Shown here piece after piece: positions 23,678-31,496 of a DNA stretch of 64,000 nucleotides. The first letter of the stretch is position 1. Every line of letters begins with the position of its first letter. This stretch comes from an uncultured Ruminococcus sp. (lineage in GTDB: Bacteria > Bacillota > Clostridia > Oscillospirales > CAG-272). Both the position numbers and the translations under genes were made by a program. The notes below the pieces were generated by a model, which saw nothing but the letters and a program-made list of their open reading frames with translations, was not told the origin of the DNA and did not search any database. The DNA lies in contig CADBKZ010000003.1 of the NCBI GenBank assembly GCA_902795355.1, positions 81,902-145,901 on the forward strand. The letters are read 5' to 3'.

Positions 23678-24454
23678 GTGGGCTGCGAGGGATATTCCGC
23701 CATTGCGCGGGTCTACGACCGCCTCGGCGCGGAAATCGACTACGAAAAGTGGGCGGATTTTGCCGAGGCCTGCTTTGATCGCTTTCTGCCGAAACGCCCC
23801 GAATTGGTTCTGGATCTCGCCTGCGGGACCGGCAGAATGACCCGCGCGCTCGCCGCGCGCGGCTATGATATGATCGGAGCGGACGGCAGCGCGGAAATGC
23901 TGGCCGAGGCCTGCTCCCGCCCGCACGACGGCATTCTGTACCTGATGCAGGATATGCGGTCCTTCGAACTTTACGGAACGGTGGGAGCCGTTACCTGCTG
24001 CCTTGACAGCGTGAACTACCTGCTGACCGAGGCCGACCTTGACGCATGCTTTTCGCTGGTCCACAACTATCTCGACCCGAACGGGCTGTTTTTCTTTGAC
24101 GTTAACACGCCCTATAAATTTCAACACATTTACGGCGGAAACGCCTACCTTCTGGAAGAGGAATTGCGCGATTCCGACGGCTCGTTTTCCGTTTATTGCG
24201 GCTGGCAGAACACCTTTTGCCCCGAAACGGGCATATGCGATTTCGACCTTTCCCTTTTCGAGGAACTCCCGAACGGGGATTACCGCCGCTCGGACGAACA
24301 CCAGCAAGAGCGTTGCTACTCCTTGGAAACGCTCCTTGCCGCGCTGAAACGCGCCAAGCTGGAACCGCTCGGCGTGTATTCCGATTTTCGCTTTTCCGCA
24401 CCGACCGACACCGACGAACGCTGGTATTTCTGCGCCCGCGCCATAAAAGATTGA
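23678..24454 (+). CDS. Class I SAM-dependent methyltransferase
   Basis: This 258-aa cytosolic enzyme has motif [21 protein letters not shown] (about residues 46-65), motif [11 protein letters not shown] and the post-motif block [28 protein letters not shown] following beta-rich insert ([12 protein letters not shown]) and [19 protein letters not shown] complete the fold. The GTG at 23678 is the only suitable start near the upstream stop; no strong ribosome site precedes it, implying coupling to the YerC-like gene. The substrate cannot be inferred. Confidence 0.85.
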   Translation: MGCEGYSAIARVYDRLGAEIDYEKWADFAEACFDRFLPKRPELVLDLACGTGRMTRALAARGYDMIGADGSAEMLAEACSRPHDGILYLMQDMRSFELYGTVGAVTCCLDSVNYLLTEADLDACFSLVHNYLDPNGLFFFDVNTPYKFQHIYGGNAYLLEEELRDSDGSFSVYCGWQNTFCPETGICDFDLSLFEELPNGDYRRSDEHQQERCYSLETLLAALKRAKLEPLGVYSDFRFSAPTDTDERWYFCARAIKD

Positions 24455-24465
24455 AAGGACGCCCC

Positions 24466-25353
24466 ATGCAAAAATCCGCCATTTTGCGCGCCATGACCGC
24501 CGACGGCAGCGCGCGTATCCATGTGATCAACTCCACGGCTATCGTCAACCAAGCCATCCGCTACCACCACACAACGCCAACCGCAAGCGCAACGCTCGGG
24601 CGGTTGTTAACGGCCGCATCCATGATGGGCTGTATGCTCGGGGAAAAGACCGACAGCATTACCGTTACCCTCGGCGGGGACGGCCCCGCGGGCCGCGTAA
24701 TCGCGGTTTCGGATTACCTCGGCAACGTGCGGGGCTATATTCAGAATCCGAACGTCGATCTGCCGCTCAAACCCAACGGGAAATTGGATGTGGGCGGCGC
24801 GGTTGGAAAAGGGCTGCTCACCATCATCCGCGATACGGGCGGCGAGGAGCCATACAACGGGTCCATCCCGCTGGTTTCGGGGGAGATCGCAGAGGACATT
24901 GCCGCGTATTTCGCCCAAAGCGAGCAGGTGCCAACCGTGTGCGCGCTCGGCGTGCTGATCGACACCGACGGTTCCTGCCGTGCGGCGGGCGGCGTAATTC
25001 TGCAATTGCTTCCCTTTCCCGACCCGAAGATCATTGACGCCATCGAGAGGAACGCAAAAGACCTGACCAATGTTTCCCGCCTGTTTGACGAAGGAAAAAC
25101 CCTTGAAGAGATTGCGCAAATCGCCCTGCGGGACATTCCGTTTGACGTGTTCGACGAGATTGACGCGGCGTACCGGTGCAATTGCAGCCGCGAGCGGACA
25201 ACGCGCGCGCTGATTACGCTGGGGAAGGACGAACTGCTGAAAATGCTCGATGAACAAGTCAAAGAGGGTAAGCCCGAGCGGCTGGAAGTCAACTGCCGTT
25301 TCTGCGACCGGAAGCAATATTACAATCGGGCGGACATTGAAAAGATGTTTTAA
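24466..25353 (+). CDS. hslO: Redox-regulated chaperone Hsp33
   Basis: This 295-aa holdase is activated by oxidation and unfolding. The N-terminal domain (about 1-230) begins [20 protein letters not shown], with [13 protein letters not shown] and [16 protein letters not shown]. The C-terminal zinc switch has CNCS near residue 240 and CRFC near 272, giving the expected CxC...CxxC set. ATG 24466 follows GAAAGGA. It ends the operon with the YerC-like and methyltransferase genes. Confidence 0.96.
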   Translation: MQKSAILRAMTADGSARIHVINSTAIVNQAIRYHHTTPTASATLGRLLTAASMMGCMLGEKTDSITVTLGGDGPAGRVIAVSDYLGNVRGYIQNPNVDLPLKPNGKLDVGGAVGKGLLTIIRDTGGEEPYNGSIPLVSGEIAEDIAAYFAQSEQVPTVCALGVLIDTDGSCRAAGGVILQLLPFPDPKIIDAIERNAKDLTNVSRLFDEGKTLEEIAQIALRDIPFDVFDEIDAAYRCNCSRERTTRALITLGKDELLKMLDEQVKEGKPERLEVNCRFCDRKQYYNRADIEKMF

Positions 25354-25359
25354 GGCGAT

Positions 25360-25386
25360 ACCCGCTTCCCGAACGAAGCGGGTTTT
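25360..25386 (+). terminator. Terminator after hslO
   Basis: ACCCGCTTC (25360-25368) and GAAGCGGGT (25375-25383) form a 9-bp stem followed by TTT. Confidence 0.78.
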
Positions 25387-25458
25387 GCCGATTGAAAAGT
25401 TCTGTTTCCGGTTTCGGGAGAAACTTTCAAAAAAAACAAATTTTTTCGCAAAAAGGGC

Positions 25459-25487
25459 TTGACAAAAGCGGCGGTTTGTGGTAAGAT
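25459..25487 (+). promoter_or_regulatory. Promoter of tRNA-Arg
   Basis: TTGACA (25459-25464), a 17-bp spacer and TAAGAT (25482-25487). Confidence 0.85.
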
Positions 25488-25509
25488 ATATGGGTACGAA
25501 ATCAGGAAT

Positions 25510-25586
25510 GCGGCGTTAGCTCAGCTGGATAGAGTGTTTGGCTACGAACCAAAAGGTCGGGGGTTCGAATCCCTTACGCCGCGCCA
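25510..25586 (+). tRNA. tRNA-Arg (anticodon ACG)
   Basis: The 77-nt cloverleaf has acceptor stem GCGGCGT/ACGCCGC, D-loop GCTCAGCTGGATAGAG, anticodon loop CTACGAA, T arm GGGGGTTCGAATCCC, discriminator G and an encoded CCA (25584-25586). The ACG anticodon would be deaminated to ICG and read CGU/CGC/CGA. Confidence 0.96.
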
Positions 25587-25587
25587 C

Positions 25588-25622
25588 AAAAAGGCACCTA
25601 TCAGTTGATAGGTGCCTTTTTG
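25588..25622 (+). terminator. Terminator after tRNA-Arg
   Basis: A perfect 15-bp stem AAAAAGGCACCTATC (25588-25602)/GATAGGTGCCTTTTT (25607-25621) with an AGTT loop. Confidence 0.9.
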
Positions 25623-25991
25623 TGGCGCGGGATAGGTGTGTTGAGAACCCTCTTACCATTGCCATGCCGTTCTCCCCGTTTCCGCCCGCGTCCGCAATGG
25701 GATACGCAGGGCGAAGCCCGCAGTTGGGTTCTGAATCCCTTACGCCGCGGCGGCGTATGGTGTGTTGAAAACCGCCTTACCATTGCCATGCCGTTCTCTC
25801 CGTTTCTGCCCGCGCCCGCAATGGGGTACGCAGGGCGAAGCCCGCAGTTGGGTTCTGAATCCCTTACGCCGCGGCGGCGTATGGCGTGTTGAGGAACCCT
25901 CTTACCATTGCTACGCTTTTCTCCCCGTTTCCACCCGCGCCCGCAATGGGATACGCAGGGCGAAGCCCGCAGTTGGGTTCTGAATCCCCTC
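25622..25991 (+). repeat. Three tandem tRNA-like repeats, period about 124 bp
   Basis: Units begin near 25622, at 25750 and at 25874, and the third is truncated near 25990. The marker CAGTTGGGTTCTGAATCCC recurs at 25721, 25845 and 25970. Each complete unit ends TTGGGTTCTGAATCCCTTAC-GCCGCG, close to the 3' end of the adjacent tRNA-Arg. Units 2 and 3 start GCGGCGTA, like its 5' end. The overlapping open frames with PQLGSESLTPRRRM are by-products of the repeat. No protein gene is supported between 25587 and 26016. Confidence 0.85.
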
Positions 25992-26016
25992 CATTTTTTA
26001 AGAGAGGTAAATCAAA

Positions 26017-26460
26017 ATAGAGATTCGTGAGATCAAAAAAGATAAGAAAAAATACCTTGATCTGCTACTTTTAGCGGACGAACAGGAATCTATGATCGAC
26101 CGCTATTTGGGACGCGGAACGATGTACGCATTGATTGACGGCGACACCAAAACGATATGTGTTGTTACTGCGGAAGAAAACCGAACGCTTGAAATCAAAA
26201 ATATTGCCACGAAGGCGGAATATCAACGCCGTGGGTACGGAAGAAAGATGGTTTCCTTTTTAGAGGAGACCTATCGTGGTTCCTATCGATTTTTGAAAGT
26301 CGGAACAGGAGACAGTCCATATACCGTTCCGTTTTATGAAGCTTGCGGATTCCACAAATCATACGTTGTAAAGAAATTTTTTACGGAAAATTACGACCAT
26401 CCGATCTTTGAGGGCGGCAAACAATTGATTGATATGGTTTATTTTGAAAAAAATATTTGA
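26017..26460 (+). CDS. GNAT family N-acetyltransferase with AUA start
   Basis: The family-consistent N-terminus (IEIREIKKDKKKYLDLLLLA followed by DEQESMIDRYLGRG) begins at an ATA codon at 26017, 9 bases after AGAGAGG, with an in-frame TAA at 26008. The first in-frame ATG (26092) would delete the beta-1/alpha-1 part. The acetyl-CoA loop YQRRGYGRKMVSFLEETY is intact, as is FYEACGFHKSYVV near the C-terminus. The 147-aa protein acetylates an unknown small molecule or peptide. ATA may be a rare start or a degraded ATG. The next gene starts 12 bp downstream. Confidence 0.75.
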   Translation: MEIREIKKDKKKYLDLLLLADEQESMIDRYLGRGTMYALIDGDTKTICVVTAEENRTLEIKNIATKAEYQRRGYGRKMVSFLEETYRGSYRFLKVGTGDSPYTVPFYEACGFHKSYVVKKFFTENYDHPIFEGGKQLIDMVYFEKNI

Positions 26461-26472
26461 AGGAGACTTTCC

Positions 26473-27309
26473 ATGAAACTCAAATATCTCGGAACCGCGG
26501 CGTCGGAAGCCATTCCCGCGCTGTTCTGCCAATGCGACGTTTGCCGAAAGGCGCGCGAAAAGGGCGGCCGGCATATCCGCTCCCGCTCGCAGGCGTTGGT
26601 GGACGATTCCCTTTTGATCGACTTTCCCTGCGATACCTGCTGGCATATGGTGCAAAACGGGCTTTCCCTGCTCGATTTTAACCACTGCCTGATTACGCAT
26701 GTTCACGACGACCATTTCTCCCCCGAGCAAATCGCCTACATCCGCCGCGGGTACGCCTCGGTTCTCCCCGAAAACTACGGCGGTTTCCACATTTACGGGA
26801 GCGAGGACATTGCCGCGCCGTTGGATTCCATTCTTCAAAGCGCTCCCGATCGGCTTTTCTGCCACCCCGTGGAGCCTTACGCGCCGTTTATGGCGGGCGA
26901 CTACCGCGTTACCGCCCTCAAAGCGCGCCACGGTACCCCGCACCCCTACAATTACCTGATCGAGCGCAACGGCAAAGCCCTGCTCTACGCCCACGATACA
27001 GGGCATTTCTTCCCCGAAACTTGGGACTACCTCGCCTCGCACCCCGTGCATATCGGCCTTGTTTCCTTTGATTGCACCTTTGCAAACAGCACCCGCGGCG
27101 ACGCGCCCCGCACCGGCCACATGGGGATGGGCGATAACATTCTGATGCGCGATAAACTGTTCTCCCTCGGCCTTGCCGACGCGAACACCCGCTTTGTCCT
27201 CAACCATTTTTCCCACAACGGCCCCGACGTGGACTATGATGCGTTCTGCGCCATGGCCGAAAAGGAAGGCTTTGCCGTTTCCTACGACGGAATGGAATTG
27301 ATCTTTTAA
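26473..27309 (+). CDS. MBL-fold metallohydrolase, PhnP-like
   Basis: The 278-aa protein starts MKLKYLGTAASEAIPALFC and carries a CQCDVC motif typical of PhnP-type phosphodiesterases. It has the metal motif THVHDDHF near residue 76-82, ALKARHGTPHPYNYLI, YAHDTGHF and the terminal NHFSHNG. These His/Asp residues would bind two metal ions to hydrolyse a phosphodiester or a lactone. ATG 26473 follows GAAGGAG. Substrate unknown; PhnP-like cyclic phosphodiesterase activity is a guess from family resemblance, as no phn genes are nearby. Confidence 0.82.
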   Translation: MKLKYLGTAASEAIPALFCQCDVCRKAREKGGRHIRSRSQALVDDSLLIDFPCDTCWHMVQNGLSLLDFNHCLITHVHDDHFSPEQIAYIRRGYASVLPENYGGFHIYGSEDIAAPLDSILQSAPDRLFCHPVEPYAPFMAGDYRVTALKARHGTPHPYNYLIERNGKALLYAHDTGHFFPETWDYLASHPVHIGLVSFDCTFANSTRGDAPRTGHMGMGDNILMRDKLFSLGLADANTRFVLNHFSHNGPDVDYDAFCAMAEKEGFAVSYDGMELIF

Positions 27310-27335
27310 TCCTGTTTCCGCCGCATATAAAAAGC

Positions 27336-27374
27336 GCGCCGCGCAAATTTCTTTGCGCGGCGCTCCTTTTTTAT
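27336..27374. terminator. Bidirectional terminator between the MBL gene and thrS
   Basis: GCGCCGCGCAAA (27336-27347) and TTTGCGCGGCGC (27352-27363) form a 12-bp stem. T-rich sequence follows on the plus side (27364-27374) and A-rich sequence precedes (27328-27333). Confidence 0.88.
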
Positions 27375-27382
27375 GTTTCTGA

Positions 27383-29314
27383 TCAACGGCGTTTTTCGGC
27401 CACTTCCAGAAGCGCTTCCGAAAGAAACGCTTCCACCGTTTTGGAAACGGTTTCTCCCGCGCGGTTGCGGACCGATACGGTTCCCGTTTCGATCTCCTTG
27501 GCGCCGATCACCAGCATATACGGCACCTTTTGCGTTTGCGCGTTGCGGATCTTATAGCCAATGGTGTTGGAGCTATCGTCAAGTTCCACGCGCAATCCCG
27601 CGTCGTCAAGGCGTTCTTTCAGCTTCTTCGCGTATTCGATATGCTCGTCGCCGATCGGCAGAATGCGCACCTGCTCGGGCGCGAGCCAGAGCGGGAACGC
27701 GCCCGCATAGGTCTCGATCAGATAGGCGAGCGTGCGTTCATAGCACCCCAAGGACGTGCGATGGATGATATACGGCAGTTTCTTTTCGCCGTCCTTATCG
27801 GTGTAGTACATCCCGTAACGCTCGGCGAGAAGCATATCGATCTGGATCGTAACCAACGTATCCTCTTTGCCGTAAACGTTGCGGTACTGAATATCGAGCT
27901 TCGGGCCGTAGAACGCCGCTTCGTCGATTCCAATGGTATATTCCAAGCCGAGGTTATCCAGAATCTGCCCCATGGTCGCCTGCGCCTTTTCCCATTGTTC
28001 CGGCGTTCCCTCGTACTTGTTCTTCGGGTTTGCGGGATCCCATTGCGAGAACCGGAAAGTGCATTTATCCAGCAATCCCACCGTTCCAAGGAAGTATTTG
28101 CAAAGCTCCAAGCACCCGCGGAACTCTTCTTCGAGCTGGTCGGGGCGCAGGATATAATGCCCCTCGGAAATCGTGAACTGCCGCACGCGGATCAGGCCGT
28201 GCATTTCCCCGCTATCCTCGTTCCGGAAGAGCGTGGAAGTCTCCGTCAGGCGCATGGGAAGCTCGCGGTAGGAGCGGTTTTTGTTCAGGTAGACCTGATA
28301 TTGGAACGGGCAGGTCATGGGTCGGAGCGCATAGCAATCCTTGGTTTCGTCGTCGGGGTCCCCCATGATGAACATTCCGTCCCGATAGTGGTCCCAGTGA
28401 CCCGAAATTTTGTAGAGATCGCGCTTTGCCATATAGGGGGTTTTGGTGAGCAGGCAGCCTTTTTTCTGCTCCACGTCCTCAACCCACCGTTGGAGCAGTT
28501 GAATTACGCGCGCGCCCTTCGGCATGATGATGGGCAGACCCTGACCGATGGAATCCACGGTTGTGAAATAGCCGAGGTCGCGGCCGAGCTTGTTGTGGTC
28601 GCGTTTGAGAGCCTCTTCCTGCGCCGCAAGATAGGCGTTCAGTTCGTCCTTCGAGGGGAACGCCACGCCGTAGATCCGTTGCAGAACCTTGTTGTTCTGG
28701 TCGCCTTTCCAATACGCGCCCGTGCATTGGGTGAGCTTGATTCCCTTGACCGCGCCCGTGGAAAACAGATGCGGGCCGACGCAGAGATCCACAAACTCTC
28801 CCTGACGGTAGAAGCTGATCACTTCCCCTTCGGGCAGCTCGTTGATCAGCTGTACCTTATAAGGCTCTTCGCGCTCGGTCATCAGCTTTACGGCCTCTTC
28901 GCGCGGCAGCTCGAACCGCTCGATTTTCAGGTTCTCCTTTACGATTTTTTTCATCTCGTCCTCGAGCTTTTTGAGAACCTCGGGGGTAAACGCTTCGTCC
29001 GAATCGATGTCGTAATAAAAGCCGTTCTCCACCGCGGGGCCGACCGTGAGCTTTGCCGCGGGGTAAAGACGCTTGACCGCCTGCGCGAGAATATGCGAGG
29101 CCGTATGGCGGAAGAGGTGTTTCCCCGCTTCGTCGGCAAAGGTCAGGAGCTTTACGGCGTCGCCCTCTTGCAGTTCCTGCGTCAGCGCAACCGTTTTGCC
29201 CGCGATCTCGGCCCCGATTACCTCGCGCGTAATCAATCCCGCTTCTTTGGCGGCGTCGTACACCGTTGCGGGCGCGTTGATTTCCAATTTCTGATTTTGA
29301 ATCTGAATATTCAT
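27383..29314 (-). CDS. thrS: Threonine-tRNA ligase
   Basis: This 643-aa class II synthetase has a TGS domain (about 1-60), an editing domain with the HxxxH signature (FRHTASHILAQ near residue 70) and later zinc ligands (FVDLCVGPHL). The catalytic core has the Cys zinc ligand in ALRPMTCPFQYQVY and GEMHGLIRVRQFT. An HGAP-like anticodon domain (VRILPIGDEHIEYAKKLKER) closes it. Length is typical. ATG 29314 has a modest AAGAAG site. It is the second gene after a T-box leader (30110-30315), which fits control by uncharged tRNA. Confidence 0.97.
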   Translation of the reverse strand: MNIQIQNQKLEINAPATVYDAAKEAGLITREVIGAEIAGKTVALTQELQEGDAVKLLTFADEAGKHLFRHTASHILAQAVKRLYPAAKLTVGPAVENGFYYDIDSDEAFTPEVLKKLEDEMKKIVKENLKIERFELPREEAVKLMTEREEPYKVQLINELPEGEVISFYRQGEFVDLCVGPHLFSTGAVKGIKLTQCTGAYWKGDQNNKVLQRIYGVAFPSKDELNAYLAAQEEALKRDHNKLGRDLGYFTTVDSIGQGLPIIMPKGARVIQLLQRWVEDVEQKKGCLLTKTPYMAKRDLYKISGHWDHYRDGMFIMGDPDDETKDCYALRPMTCPFQYQVYLNKNRSYRELPMRLTETSTLFRNEDSGEMHGLIRVRQFTISEGHYILRPDQLEEEFRGCLELCKYFLGTVGLLDKCTFRFSQWDPANPKNKYEGTPEQWEKAQATMGQILDNLGLEYTIGIDEAAFYGPKLDIQYRNVYGKEDTLVTIQIDMLLAERYGMYYTDKDGEKKLPYIIHRTSLGCYERTLAYLIETYAGAFPLWLAPEQVRILPIGDEHIEYAKKLKERLDDAGLRVELDDSSNTIGYKIRNAQTQKVPYMLVIGAKEIETGTVSVRNRAGETVSKTVEAFLSEALLEVAEKRR

Positions 29315-29356
29315 TTCCGTTTCTTCTTTCTGTAAAATCCGTATTTGTTCGGAACG

Positions 29357-30088
29357 TCAACCGTTCAATTTGCGAAGGAAGGACATGCACCGTCCCGCTT
29401 CTTCGATTCCCGTTGGGGTAAGCGATTCGCTTTCCACCACCATGCGCAGGCCGTGCTTCTCGGCGTATTCATGCACAAGCTCCACCGGCGCGTGTCCCTC
29501 GCCGAGCGCCATTCCGCGGCCGCCGATGAACCCATCTTTAAGGTGGATCACATGAACGCGGCTCCCCAACCGCTCCAACAGGATAATCGGGTCCACGCCC
29601 GCGTTGAACGCCCAATATGTGTCAATTTCGAAATGAATCTTGGTGCGCCTTTGCAGCTCGGCATGGATGTTGGTTCCCCAATACATGGGCTGAAACTCCA
29701 CGCTGTGGTTATGATAGCCCAATTGGATTCCCGCCGCTTCCAGCTTCGGCTGCGCGTACTCGATAACCTTCACAAATTCGTCAATCAGGGGCAAGGTGGT
29801 GAGTCGGGTCCCGGGGATAATATAATCGGTGTTTCCGATCGCCTTGTGGTAGGCAATGGTTTCATCCAGCTTATCGGGGTAAAGGTCCGCGAACGCGCTG
29901 TGCGTTCCGCTGATCTCCACGCCTGCTTCCCGCACATAGGACTTTACTTCCTCGGCGGTGTGGTCGAAGAACCCCGCAAGCTCCACATATCGGTAACCGA
30001 GCTTGCCGACCTCGATCAGGGCGCGGCGCAGATCGTCCTTTGCCATATCGCGAACGCTGTACATTTGCAATCCGTATTCGTTTTTCAT
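29357..30088 (-). CDS. Sugar phosphate isomerase/epimerase (AP endonuclease 2-like barrel)
   Basis: The 243-aa TIM-barrel protein begins MKNEYGLQMYSVRDMAKDDL and shows YVELAGFFDHTAEEV, GIQLGYHNHSVEF (metal-binding His), HFEIDTYWAFNAGVDP and HVIHLKDGF. These are characteristic of the xylose-isomerase-like epimerase family (PF01261 type). It should isomerise or epimerise a sugar or inositol derivative; the substrate is unknown. ATG 30088 follows GAGGAGA. It sits between a T-box leader and thrS (42 bp before thrS), an odd position for a sugar enzyme. Confidence 0.85.
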   Translation of the reverse strand: MKNEYGLQMYSVRDMAKDDLRRALIEVGKLGYRYVELAGFFDHTAEEVKSYVREAGVEISGTHSAFADLYPDKLDETIAYHKAIGNTDYIIPGTRLTTLPLIDEFVKVIEYAQPKLEAAGIQLGYHNHSVEFQPMYWGTNIHAELQRRTKIHFEIDTYWAFNAGVDPIILLERLGSRVHVIHLKDGFIGGRGMALGEGHAPVELVHEYAEKHGLRMVVESESLTPTGIEEAGRCMSFLRKLNG

Positions 30089-30109
30089 TTTTTGTCTCCT
30101 CTTCCAGTG

Positions 30110-30315
30110 ATCTTTTCAAAAAAAACCGCACCCCGCCGGCCGCAACGGTCGGTTCGGGGTGCGGAAAATTCCACACGGTTCCACCCAAACATTTTACTTC
30201 ATTCATCGGGTATCGGTAATGGCGGGAGAGCGGTACCCCGCGGGCGGTGCCGGATCCTTTCAGCCGAGAGACCCGTCTCTTTTTCGCACCGTGTTCCGCG
30301 GAACATATCTTTCCC
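30110..30315 (-). ncRNA. T-box riboswitch leader
   Basis: Reading leftward, the leader contains the T-box core TGGGTGGAACCGTGTGG (30171-30187). Next comes a terminator stem CCGCACCCCG/CGGGGTGCGG (30126-30135 and 30155-30164) and a run of eight T residues (30118-30125). The T-box core can pair with CCGCACCC to form the antiterminator. A long stem I-like hairpin with an AGAGA bulge lies at about 30235-30300. The specifier codon is not secure; an ACC (Thr) occurs in GGTACCGC near 30231, and thrS lies downstream. Uncharged tRNA should promote read-through. Confidence 0.78.
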
Positions 30316-30327
30316 ACAAACGGTTTT

Positions 30328-30753
30328 TTATTTCAATCTTCTCGCCCGTTTCGCGTCCGCTTTGACGATCTCGCGCCAATCAAGGTCGCCCCGATCGAGC
30401 GCCATAATCAGAACTTCCGCGGTTGCAATGTTGGTTGCAACAGGAATATTGTACAGATCGCAGAGGCGGAGAATCTCTTTTTCCACATCGTCGGAATCCG
30501 AATTCGGCCGCGTATCCTTGAAATACAAAAGAAGATCGATTTCGTTATAAGCGATGCGCGAGGCGATCTGCTGCTCGCCGCCCTGCACGCCGGAAAGCAA
30601 CCGCTCCACTTCCAACCCCGTGGCCTCGGCGATGTACTTTGCCGTGATGCTGGTTGCGCAAAGATCATGTTTGCTCAAAATACCGCAGTACGCAATGCAG
30701 AATTGGGTCATCAGTTCCTTTTTCATATCATGCGCGATGATGGCTATTTCCAT
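30328..30753 (-). CDS. mgsA: Methylglyoxal synthase-like protein
   Basis: The 141-aa protein has the family frame: IAIIAHDMKKELMTQF, LCATSITAKYIAEATGLEVE, SGVQGGEQQIASRIAYNEID and LCDLYNIPVATNIATAEVLI. Methylglyoxal synthase converts dihydroxyacetone phosphate to methylglyoxal and phosphate. Two catalytic positions differ: the Asp of GGDQQ is Glu here, and the PHDPD loop is replaced by NSDSDD. Activity may therefore be altered. ATG 30753 follows AAGGAAG (from GGAAGGAGCTC). A perfect TTGACA/TATAAT promoter lies at 30822-30851. The gene precedes the T-box leader. Confidence 0.75.
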   Translation of the reverse strand: MEIAIIAHDMKKELMTQFCIAYCGILSKHDLCATSITAKYIAEATGLEVERLLSGVQGGEQQIASRIAYNEIDLLLYFKDTRPNSDSDDVEKEILRLCDLYNIPVATNIATAEVLIMALDRGDLDWREIVKADAKRARRLK

Positions 30754-30821
30754 GGAGAGAGCTCCTTCCTTTCGGCTTTCGGGATTCGCTGGCGCGGCCT
30801 TTTGCAAAACCGCTTTATATT

Positions 30822-30851
30822 ATTATAACACTATATGGCGGCAATTGTCAA
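30822..30851 (-). promoter_or_regulatory. Promoter of the mgsA-like gene
   Basis: Minus-strand TTGACA (30846-30851), an 18-bp spacer and TATAAT (30822-30827). Confidence 0.85.
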
Positions 30852-30940
30852 GAGCAAATCGAGATTTTTTCACCGTATTGCCGAAAATATATTTTTTTAC
30901 GACATTCCGCGCCCGAAAAAGGCGTTGCGCCAACGAGCCG

Positions 30941-31480
30941 TTATTCGTAATGCGCGCGTTCTCCGCCGATCAGCTTCGGGCGGGTGCGGGCGCACAAAAG
31001 GATTGCGTTTCCGATTTTTGAAACGGAAAGGCGAACCGGAACCGCTACCTCGCGCAGGTGCATACCGACGAGCGTTCCGCCGATGTCAAGCCCCGCATGG
31101 GCGCGGATATGCTCCACGGCAACCGGAGCCTCGAAATGCCGCCACGCGGCCGTGGCAAAGGAGCCGCCCGCTTTCGGGTACGGAACCACGCAAACCGGAT
31201 CCAGCCCATATCGCTCGGCGCACGCGCGCTCCACGATGATGGCGCGGTTGAGATGCTCGCAGCATTGCGCCGCAAGGTAAATTCCCTTTTCCTGCAAAAG
31301 GGGGTAAATCGCCTCAAACACGGCGTTTGCGGTCTCGAAGCTCGAACCGTGGCCAATCGTCTCCCCCACGATTTCGGAAGAGGAACACCCCACGACAAGG
31401 ATCTGCCCCGCCGAAAGTCCGGACGCCGCCAGCAGCTCCGTTACCGCCCGCTTCGCCTCGTTTTGAATGGTTTCCAACAT
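30941..31480 (-). CDS. UPF0340/TIGR01440 family protein (YwlG-like)
   Basis: The 179-aa protein shows the family signatures VVGCSSSEIVGETIGHGSSF and AQCCEHLNRAIIVERA, plus KAGGSFATAAWRHFE and HAGLDIGGTLVGMHL. It is cytosolic; the role is not established. ATG 31480 follows AAGAGG by 10 bases; the TTG at 31489 lies too close to that site. It is 16 bp downstream of the YqhQ-like gene, probably the same transcript. Confidence 0.92.
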   Translation of the reverse strand: MLETIQNEAKRAVTELLAASGLSAGQILVVGCSSSEIVGETIGHGSSFETANAVFEAIYPLLQEKGIYLAAQCCEHLNRAIIVERACAERYGLDPVCVVPYPKAGGSFATAAWRHFEAPVAVEHIRAHAGLDIGGTLVGMHLREVAVPVRLSVSKIGNAILLCARTRPKLIGGERAHYE

Positions 31481-31496
31481 GCCTGTCAACCTCTTT

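Noticed and set aside
25538..25983. Three overlapping small ORFs containing PQLGSESLTPRRRM
   Set aside because: They are translations of the tRNA-like tandem repeat in different units, without ribosome sites; treated as non-coding repeat.
25622..25991. CRISPR-like array
   Set aside because: The 124-bp units are nearly identical throughout, without short repeats and unique spacers, and no cas genes are present.
30205..30300. Riboswitch on the plus strand (glycine-like GGAGAG/GAGACC words)
   Set aside because: There is no plus-strand gene downstream, and the minus strand shows an unmistakable T-box core and terminator.
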